Shown one piece after another: positions 1 to 5,611 of a DNA stretch of 6,222 bases (position 1 is the stretch's first letter; each line of letters begins with the position of its first letter). The notes under the pieces were generated by a model. That model was given only the letters and a program-made list of their open reading frames with translations. It made no database searches and was not told the DNA's origin. The stretch comes from Fidelibacterota bacterium (lineage in GTDB: Bacteria > Fidelibacterota > Marinisomatia > Marinisomatales > UBA8229), in NCBI GenBank assembly GCA_003535775.1, contig DPYO01000189.1, positions 1 to 6,222 on the forward strand, given 5' to 3'. Both the position numbers and the translations under genes were made by a program.

Positions 1-107
1 ATCTCCATCTTATCGTTTGAAACAGTGGTTTGTCCGAACGAAATAATTCCGTTACTTTTCCACCTAATTTTCATCAAGACATTACAATAATGATGGATTA
101 ATACTGT

Positions 108-119
108 TAATTGCAATTA
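108..119. promoter_or_regulatory. Perfect 12-bp palindrome, possible operator
   Basis: TAATTGCAATTA reads identically on both strands and is centred about 40 bases upstream of the dsbD GTG start. A dyad here could be bound by a dimeric regulator. It is short and made mostly of A and T, so chance is a serious alternative, and no known operator consensus is recognised. Confidence 0.2.
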
Positions 120-128
120 TTCATAATA

Positions 129-140
129 GGGAAGAAGGGA
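129..140 (+). promoter_or_regulatory. Purine-rich ribosome binding site for dsbD
   Basis: The run GGGAAGAAGGGA contains Shine-Dalgarno-like AAGGG. It ends 13 bases before the GTG at 154, which is longer than the usual 5-9. It still favours a start close to 154 over the next in-frame ATG at 196, which would lie far from any such site and would remove the charged n-region of the signal peptide. Confidence 0.5.
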
Positions 141-153
141 AATACAAAAAATT

Positions 154-1944
154 GTGTTAGTCAAATCCAACAGTAAAAGAATCAATCCTTTAATCATGTT
201 GTTATCCGTTCTTTTTTTGTCAACTGGAGGGGGACAGGGGGACTTTATTTCCTCCAAAGATGTTGTATCGGTGGATGTTCTTCTTTCTCAGGATAGGGTC
301 CACCGCGGCGGGGAAGTAAAATTTGTCCTGATTACTGAAATCAAGGAGGGATGGCATATCAATGCCAATCAGGTTGACAGTGAATTTGTAATCCCGACAG
401 AAATTTTTATTGATACTTTAGAGGGTATGACTGCAAGTAGTTCCATTTTTCCTGAATTTGAGAGAAAACAGTTCCCATTTTCTGAAGATGCACTCCCGGT
501 TTTTGAAGGCAAGATCAACATTGTAACGCCACTGACATTTGCTGATGATCTTCCTATTGGCGAAGTGATTGTAAGCGGTTCAATCTATTATCAGGCTTGT
601 GATGACCGCATGTGTCTTCCGCCAATAGAAATTCCATGGAATTTTAACATTGATGTAGTGAATGCACGTGAAGCTGTTACTGAGATTAATCAGGATTTAT
701 TTCATGATAAAAAAACTGTTGAGGAAAACACCGAAACCGATACTGTAGAAGGCTGGATTCAGAGCAAAGGACTGTTTATCACCTTTATTCTTGTGTTTTT
801 TGGAGGTCTGGCACTTAACCTGACACCTTGCGTATATCCGTTAATTCCAATTACAGTGAGTTATTTTGCAAATCAGTCCACGGGAAAAATCTCCAGATCG
901 TTTGTCCTGGCACTTTTTTATGTACTCGGAATGGCTTTAACATATTCCATTTTGGGTGTAGTAGCAGCCATCACAGGTTCGCTGCTGGGAAGTGCTTTAC
1001 AGAATCCGCTGGTGTTGATATTCATTGCCTTGGTGTTTTTTGCTTTATCGTTAAGCATGTTTGGGTTTTATGAAATCAGGGTTCCTCAGTCGCTGGCTTC
1101 GGTTGGTGGCAAGTCCCGGCAAGGTATATTCGGAGCCTTATTCATGGGACTGACGGTTGGGATAATAGCAGCGCCGTGTATCGGTCCATTTGTTGTGAGT
1201 CTACTCATATTTGTTGGCGAACAGGGAAATCCTTTTCTCGGTTTCTGGCTTTTCTTCACACTAGCGCTGGGATTAGGTGTCCCTTTTCTAATTTTGGGAA
1301 CTTTTTCAAGTATGATATCGAGCATGCCACAATCCGGTGTCTGGATGGTTTGGGTCAGGAAGCTATTTGGTGTAATCCTTATCGGGATGGCTGTTTACTT
1401 CCTGGAGACTTTGATTCCGGTTAGGATCTACCAATTTGTTTTGGCAGTTCTTTTAATTACTGGTGGTGTTTATTTGGGATGGATCGAAAAATCCACCGGC
1501 GGCAAGCTGTTTACCGTATTTCGCTGGCTGATAGGAATAGCATCTCTACTCTTCGCAGTTTGGCTTACAGTCCCTGAGAAGGAGCACCAGGAAATAAATT
1601 GGGAGACCTTTGATTATAAACTGTTAGAGCAAGCAAAAACAGATGGCAAACCGGTAATTTTAGACTTTTACGCTATATGGTGTATTCCGTGTAAAGAATT
1701 AGACCGCAACACTTTTACCGATAAAGAAGTTGTTAAATTATCCGAGGAATTTGTTACGTTGAAAGTTGATTTAACTCACGAAAGTGATCAATTAGTTAAA
1801 GATTTGAAAAAGGTTTTCGAAATAAGGGGTGTTCCAACCATTGTATTTATTGGAGAGAACGGTAAAGAAATTAAACATCTTAGTTTCTATGAATTTATAG
1901 AGGCAGAGGAATTTCTGAATAAGATGAAGGAAGCCGTAAATTAA
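154..1944 (+). CDS. dsbD: Thiol:disulfide interchange protein DsbD (three-domain, full length)
   Basis: Inner-membrane reductase that passes electrons from cytoplasmic thioredoxin to periplasmic thiol proteins. Residues 1-29 form a signal peptide (K4, K8, R9, then a hydrophobic core). Residues ~35-170 are the alpha domain with its Cys pair C149/C154 in 'YQACDDRMCLPP'. About eight membrane segments follow (roughly 207-229, 249-273, 285-305, 324-354, 361-383, 402-420, 424-443, 455-473). They carry the buried pair C226 ('NLTPCVYPLIPIT') and C342 ('AAPCIGP'). The C-terminal gamma domain (~480-596) is thioredoxin-like, with C510-I-P-C513 after 'DFYAIW' and a cis-proline at P561 ('RGVPT'). The protein has exactly six cysteines, all in these three pairs. 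Its 596 residues are near the ~565 of the E. coli protein. The start is GTG at 154; an in-frame ATG at 196 (residue 15) would lose the basic n-region. The stop TAA overlaps the next gene's ATG. The domain order excludes the shorter CcdA. Confidence 0.95.
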   Translation: MLVKSNSKRINPLIMLLSVLFLSTGGGQGDFISSKDVVSVDVLLSQDRVHRGGEVKFVLITEIKEGWHINANQVDSEFVIPTEIFIDTLEGMTASSSIFPEFERKQFPFSEDALPVFEGKINIVTPLTFADDLPIGEVIVSGSIYYQACDDRMCLPPIEIPWNFNIDVVNAREAVTEINQDLFHDKKTVEENTETDTVEGWIQSKGLFITFILVFFGGLALNLTPCVYPLIPITVSYFANQSTGKISRSFVLALFYVLGMALTYSILGVVAAITGSLLGSALQNPLVLIFIALVFFALSLSMFGFYEIRVPQSLASVGGKSRQGIFGALFMGLTVGIIAAPCIGPFVVSLLIFVGEQGNPFLGFWLFFTLALGLGVPFLILGTFSSMISSMPQSGVWMVWVRKLFGVILIGMAVYFLETLIPVRIYQFVLAVLLITGGVYLGWIEKSTGGKLFTVFRWLIGIASLLFAVWLTVPEKEHQEINWETFDYKLLEQAKTDGKPVILDFYAIWCIPCKELDRNTFTDKEVVKLSEEFVTLKVDLTHESDQLVKDLKKVFEIRGVPTIVFIGENGKEIKHLSFYEFIEAEEFLNKMKEAVN

Positions 1945-1946
1945 TG
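1926..1946 (+). promoter_or_regulatory. Shine-Dalgarno and stop-start overlap (TAATG) coupling dsbD to the thioredoxin gene
   Basis: GAAGGA at 1926-1931 lies inside the last dsbD codons, 12 bases before the ATG at 1944. TAA (1942-1944) and ATG (1944-1946) share one base, an arrangement typical of translational coupling. Further in-frame ATGs at 1950 and 1959 could also be used and would change the signal peptide by only 2 or 5 residues. Confidence 0.6.
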
Positions 1947-2546
1947 ATAATGATAACAATGACCTCATTCATAAGACAATTTTCACTGATACTGGTGTTG
2001 TTTACTATTGGGTGTGCACAAAAGGAAGACAAACAAAAAATTATAAACGATCCTGTTGCTGCGGAAAGACAGGAACAGAAAAAGCCAGCGACACGCCCTG
2101 CTAATTCCGTTTTAGCCCCGGATTTTACCCTACAAACAATTAATGGTGAAATTGTTTCCTTAAATGAATTCATGGGGAAGGTGATAATCCTCAACTTCTG
2201 GGCTACATGGTGCTTCCCCTGTAAAATGGAAATTCCTGATTTTATCAAGCTTTATGACAAATATCACGATGATGGATTGGAAATCATCGGGGTCACCATT
2301 GATTCCGGGACTCCGGATGCTATTGCCAGTTTTGCCGAAAGCTGGGAAATGAATTACACTGTTCTGACTGACATTCAAGGACAGGAGAGCCAGTTGATTA
2401 CTCTACAATACGGACAGGCGACCGGCAGACCCATTACGGGTGTTCCGACAACTTTTATCATTGATCGGGATGGATATATTGTAAAAATGTATATTGGACC
2501 TCAATCTGAAGAAATACTGTATCGCGACCTGAAACCATATATCTGA
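1944..2546 (+). CDS. TlpA/ResA-like thioredoxin-fold lipoprotein
   Basis: Predicted periplasmic, membrane-tethered thiol-disulfide oxidoreductase. The N-terminus has R11, a hydrophobic core (13-22) and 'FTIGC', giving a probable lipidated Cys at C24; T21 at the -3 position is not the usual Leu, so the lipobox is slightly off consensus. Residues 25-55 are a charged, Gln/Lys/Glu-rich linker with prolines, probably a flexible tether. The AhpC/TSA-Redoxin-like domain starts at 'APDFTL' (58-63). Its active site is 'NFWATWCFPCKMEIP' with C90 and C93, and 'GVPTTFIIDRDG' supplies the cis-proline P168. These are the only three cysteines: one for lipid, two for redox. The 'WCxPCxxExP' pattern is typical of TlpA/ResA proteins, which reduce partners such as apocytochrome c. 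Overlap with dsbD makes DsbD its likely electron donor (inference). The substrate is unknown, and no cytochrome c maturation gene is visible here. Confidence 0.88.
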   Translation: MIMITMTSFIRQFSLILVLFTIGCAQKEDKQKIINDPVAAERQEQKKPATRPANSVLAPDFTLQTINGEIVSLNEFMGKVIILNFWATWCFPCKMEIPDFIKLYDKYHDDGLEIIGVTIDSGTPDAIASFAESWEMNYTVLTDIQGQESQLITLQYGQATGRPITGVPTTFIIDRDGYIVKMYIGPQSEEILYRDLKPYI

Positions 2547-2583
2547 TCCGGTAGTTTCAATCTATACGATTATAACAACTCAT
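2547..2583 (+). promoter_or_regulatory. 37-bp spacer lacking a Shine-Dalgarno, with a possible -10 element
   Basis: No purine-rich ribosome site precedes the TTG at 2584. TATAAC at 2571-2576 resembles a -10 box and would place a transcription start about 7-8 bases downstream, almost exactly at the TTG, which would allow a leaderless message. No recognisable -35 lies 16-18 bases upstream of it (2548-2553 is CCGGTA). Reinitiation after the upstream gene is the alternative. No terminator-like hairpin is seen. Confidence 0.25.
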
Positions 2584-5532
2584 TTGAAATATTTTTTTCA
2601 AACCTGTATTATCTTTGGGATATTATTCCATTTTTTATTGGCGTTTGATGCGGGTTACTGGCAGCAGGATGTTCACTACACCATGAATGTAACACTCATA
2701 CCGGAAACTCATGAAATAAAAGGAATATCACATATCGTTTATGTAAACAATTCTCCTGATAGTTTAGATCAAATTTATATGCATCTTTATCCGAATGCAT
2801 TCCAGGAGGGATCCGTAAAATACCGTGAATATCAACAGAATTATGGCAGGTTAGGCCGGATTGGTTCAATGTTGAAAGATATTACGCCATATGAAGCTGG
2901 TATTTTAATTCATAGTTTTAAGATTTCCATGGGAGGTAACCATTTTTCTGAATCGTTTGAAATCGAAGATACCATTTTGGAAGCAGTGCTTCCGAAATCT
3001 CTTTCTTCAGATGATTCACTAATCATTGAAATTGAATGGACTCATCACGTTGGTGAACAAATCGAACGTGCCGGGTATGTTGGCGACCAGTACAATGCAG
3101 CGCAATGGTACCCCAAATTAGTTGTATACGACGAAGATGGATGGCATAATGATCCATTTCATGCTGAAGGAGAATTTTATGGAGAATTCGGCACGTTTGA
3201 TGTGACACTTGATCTTCCTGAAAAATATATCGTAGGTGCGACTGGAGTTGTAACCTTGGGAGATCCAGGTTGGGGCTCAGTAAAAGTAGATACATCGCAG
3301 AAATTTGATGAATGGTTGAAAGAATTCCAAAACAATAAAACTGAACCCGATTCATCTGCACACAGGGTTGTCTCTTTCCATGCGGAAAAAGTTCATGATT
3401 TTGCATGGATTGCATCTCCAACATTTCTGTATGAACACGGTTCATGGAATGGGATAGACGTCCATGTATTGTACAATGAAAGCAATGGGGGCAAATGGAC
3501 GAAAGTTGTTCGTGAACGATCCGAACGCGCATTGGAATGGTTATCGATTAAGTTCGGCATGTATCCATATCCACAGGTGACAACGACAGACAGAATTAAA
3601 GGCGGTGGAATGGAATATCCAATGCTGATCATGAACGGCCGTGATTCAGAGGGACTTATTGTCCACGAAATCGGGCATATCTGGTTTTACGGAATCCTTG
3701 CAAATAATGAAATGGATGAAGCATGGCTTGACGAAGGATTTACCACCTTTCAGACGCGTTGGTATTTGGGAAACCGGTATCCTCCGACTGGTCATGATTT
3801 CAGTTTGTCTTACTATAAAAACTATCAAAAAAACCGGTGGCGTTATGCTTCACGATTAGATCGCGCACAGTGGAGTACTATCGGATTTATGACAAGCGGA
3901 TTTGATGAGCCGATCAGCCGGTCATCTTACCTGTTTAACAGCGGGTCATCCTACCGGCAAAATGCGTATACAAAACCTTCCCTGATGCTGGTTGAATTAA
4001 AATATATCCTCGGTGATTCAGTATTCCATAAAGCAATGCAGGAATACTTTTCTCGATGGAATTTAAAACATGTCAACGAAGAGAAGTTTATTACCACAGT
4101 TGAAGAAGTATCAGGGCAGGACTTAGGTTGGTTTTTTAACGCGTGGCTTCATGATACAGCTCCTTTGGATTACGCTGTTACCGGATGGAAGAAAAAGCAG
4201 TTGGAAAGTGGCAATTGGGAAGTGTCGTTGGATATCCGCCAGAAGGGAGACAGATTTCTTCCGGTGAAAATCCATTCGGTTTTAAAAAACGGAGAAATCC
4301 ATGAAACATGGTATAAAAACTATCTTTGGAGATTTAATGACAGGTTTGTATTTACTGTGCCATACAAACCTGAGAAAATAATTTTGGATCCGGACGGGCA
4401 GACAGTCGATCTGGACCGCAGGAATAATCAAACTGGCTTGCTAAAACATGAATGGATGTTCAATTGGCCGGGGATGTCCTACAAACCGCGGGATGCCTAT
4501 GTTGTTCGCTGGTCACCGCTTTTGTATTATCATGAATTAGATGGGTATATGCCCGGATTACATGTATCCCGTGGATACGGTCCCTGGGAGGGAACCGATT
4601 TGAAACTGAACTATGGTTTGGATTCACGGGAACTATCAGGGTCTGTTTATTTGTGGAGGAAACCAGTTCATTCCACTTCAGGAATGTGGTGGGATTTATA
4701 TGGATATAATCAAATTGCGCTTGGCCAATTCACAGTTCGCATTCATGGACAATGGAATAAAAGATATTCCATTCCTCCATTCCATAATTGGACGTTGGGA
4801 TTTTATGAATCAAATGCAAAGGATATTTCCCGAACGGATTTATTTGATCCAGGTGTTGTACGAGGGGTATTTGGACGATATAAAATCCAGGTTGGATCAC
4901 AATCAGCGGAACTGGAAATGACGACAGCGCCTGGAAGTGTCTCTGATTGGTCCTTTAGCCGAATCACAGTGACAATGAATGCTGATATTTCTGTAAAGAG
5001 ATTCGGCATACTTGACCGGATGGCGATTGGAAAAATTTGGTCTGATGACGAAGGAGTACCCACTCAGGAAAGATATACAATTGAAGGTGCCGGATCTGGT
5101 GATATTTTTTCCAGACCATATTTACGGGATGAGTCCAGTTTTTATGGGAGAACCGAGTTACGGTCGCATTATCATCTTGCAGGAGACGCAAACTTGAGAG
5201 GATATGTCGGGAAGAGATATGCCGGGACGGAATCAATAATTAGCAATACAGCTGAGGTGTATTATTCCCAATCGTTTCTTGGAATTAATTTTACATTTTC
5301 CGGTTTTGTTGACACCGGATTTCTCTGGGGAAGTCAATTCGAACAAGGGGATAACGGATTTGATGGGGATTTTCTGGCAGATGCTGGTTTGGGAATCCGG
5401 TTGGAAAAAAATTGGTTTGGGAAATCCTTCTATCTTCGATTTGACTCACCTTTCTGGTTGAGCACTGCTAGTGAAGATGAAAATTCCATTGATTTCTCCA
5501 GGTGGGTATTTAGTTTTTCTAGCGGGATTTAA
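2584..5532 (+). CDS. M1-family zinc metallopeptidase fused to a C-terminal Omp85-like beta-barrel
   Basis: Residues 1-20 form a signal peptide (K2, hydrophobic core, 'FLLA'). The M1 part follows: an N-terminal beta domain (~25-300), then 'GGMEYP' at 341-346 (E344 in the place of the substrate-amino-group Glu of GxMEN), then the zinc site H361-E362-x-x-H365 with third ligand E384 (HExxH-x18-E, 'WLDEGF'). Y462 in 'AYTKPSLML' fits the catalytic tyrosine. The helical part ends near 'WFFNAWLHDTAPL' (~516-528), and a small beta domain runs to ~610. Residues ~625-982 look like an outer-membrane barrel: alternating aromatic strands, 'LRGY' at 871-874, 'FVDTGFLWG' (908-916), 'DAGLGIRL' (933-940) and 'LRFDSPFW' (951-958). 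These match the order of motifs in the Omp85/bacterial surface antigen domain. No POTRA repeat is evident. The chain has no Cys after C8, which lies in the signal peptide. The TTG start is chosen because the first in-frame ATG (residue 34) lies beyond the signal peptide. The M1 call is firm, the barrel call probable, the substrate unknown. Confidence 0.9.
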   Translation: MKYFFQTCIIFGILFHFLLAFDAGYWQQDVHYTMNVTLIPETHEIKGISHIVYVNNSPDSLDQIYMHLYPNAFQEGSVKYREYQQNYGRLGRIGSMLKDITPYEAGILIHSFKISMGGNHFSESFEIEDTILEAVLPKSLSSDDSLIIEIEWTHHVGEQIERAGYVGDQYNAAQWYPKLVVYDEDGWHNDPFHAEGEFYGEFGTFDVTLDLPEKYIVGATGVVTLGDPGWGSVKVDTSQKFDEWLKEFQNNKTEPDSSAHRVVSFHAEKVHDFAWIASPTFLYEHGSWNGIDVHVLYNESNGGKWTKVVRERSERALEWLSIKFGMYPYPQVTTTDRIKGGGMEYPMLIMNGRDSEGLIVHEIGHIWFYGILANNEMDEAWLDEGFTTFQTRWYLGNRYPPTGHDFSLSYYKNYQKNRWRYASRLDRAQWSTIGFMTSGFDEPISRSSYLFNSGSSYRQNAYTKPSLMLVELKYILGDSVFHKAMQEYFSRWNLKHVNEEKFITTVEEVSGQDLGWFFNAWLHDTAPLDYAVTGWKKKQLESGNWEVSLDIRQKGDRFLPVKIHSVLKNGEIHETWYKNYLWRFNDRFVFTVPYKPEKIILDPDGQTVDLDRRNNQTGLLKHEWMFNWPGMSYKPRDAYVVRWSPLLYYHELDGYMPGLHVSRGYGPWEGTDLKLNYGLDSRELSGSVYLWRKPVHSTSGMWWDLYGYNQIALGQFTVRIHGQWNKRYSIPPFHNWTLGFYESNAKDISRTDLFDPGVVRGVFGRYKIQVGSQSAELEMTTAPGSVSDWSFSRITVTMNADISVKRFGILDRMAIGKIWSDDEGVPTQERYTIEGAGSGDIFSRPYLRDESSFYGRTELRSHYHLAGDANLRGYVGKRYAGTESIISNTAEVYYSQSFLGINFTFSGFVDTGFLWGSQFEQGDNGFDGDFLADAGLGIRLEKNWFGKSFYLRFDSPFWLSTASEDENSIDFSRWVFSFSSGI

Positions 5533-5570
5533 TCAATAATCCAGATGGTGAAAATTGTTGAAACTTTTTT
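5533..5570 (+). terminator. Weak hairpin plus T-tract after the peptidase gene
   Basis: TCAATAAT (5533-5540) can pair with ATTGTTGA (5554-5561), giving eight pairs with one G-T wobble around a 13-base loop. Six T follow at 5565-5570, then C and TTT. The geometry is that of a Rho-independent terminator, but the stem has only one G-C pair and the T-run starts three bases after it. It would at most be leaky. Confidence 0.25.
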
Positions 5571-5588
5571 CTTTATTATTCATACAAT
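5558..5588 (+). promoter_or_regulatory. Possible promoter for the Deg/HtrA gene
   Basis: TTGAAA at 5558-5563 and TACAAT at 5583-5588 resemble -35 and -10 boxes, but the 19-base spacer is longer than the preferred 17. A start near 5595 would leave a leader of about 17 bases that still includes the Shine-Dalgarno. No envelope-stress (sigmaE-type) consensus is evident. The AT-rich context makes chance matches likely. Confidence 0.3.
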
Positions 5589-5600
5589 TAACAATAATTT

Positions 5601-5606
5601 AGGAGA
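5601..5606 (+). promoter_or_regulatory. Shine-Dalgarno for the Deg/HtrA gene
   Basis: AGGAGA lies 5 bases before the ATG at 5612. It is the best ribosome binding site in the window. It fixes the start of the downstream gene and shows that this organism does use Shine-Dalgarno pairing, which makes its absence before the TTG at 2584 notable. Confidence 0.75.
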
Positions 5607-5611
5607 ATAAC

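Larger units (their letters stand above)
1..153. other. Non-coding leader upstream of dsbD, with weak promoter-like elements
   Basis: AT-rich stretch with no convincing complete gene. A sigma70-like pair can be drawn: TTGTCC at 30-35 and TACTTT at 53-58, spaced by 17 bases. An isolated TACAAT lies at 83-88 without a good -35. None is strong, and AT-rich DNA gives such matches by chance. Two short frames stay open to the left edge. One on + (codons 1-90) ends at TAA 88-90 and is rich in Leu, Ile and Phe. One on - starts with ATG at 74-72 and has a hydrophilic, more protein-like composition (MKIRWKSNGIISFG...). The latter could be the 5' end of a divergent gene, which would make this a shared promoter region, but I do not recognise the peptide and see no Shine-Dalgarno for it. 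Confidence 0.4.

Noticed and set aside
1..90. Short + frame ending at TAA 88-90 as the tail of an upstream gene
   Set aside because: Only 29 codons, dominated by Leu/Ile/Phe with no recognisable motif. It looks like the antisense of a hydrophilic frame, and no evidence favours it over non-coding DNA.
196..198. ATG as an alternative start for dsbD
   Set aside because: It would remove the Lys/Arg-rich n-region, leaving a poor signal peptide, and it has no nearby Shine-Dalgarno. GTG at 154 fits better.
1895..2248. 117-codon open frame on the - strand across the dsbD/thioredoxin junction
   Set aside because: It is antisense to two well-supported genes, including the CFPC active site, and shows no recognisable domain.
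3023..3532. 169-codon open frame on the - strand with Cys/His-rich runs that resemble a zinc finger
   Set aside because: It lies wholly inside the M1 catalytic gene, whose + frame has clear family motifs across the same bases. The Cys and His arise from the antisense of other codons. No ribosome site or promoter supports it.
4613..4921. 102-codon + frame inside the barrel region, which might suggest a frameshift
   Set aside because: The main frame continues without interruption through the whole barrel with consistent amphipathic strands, so there is no sign of a frameshift.
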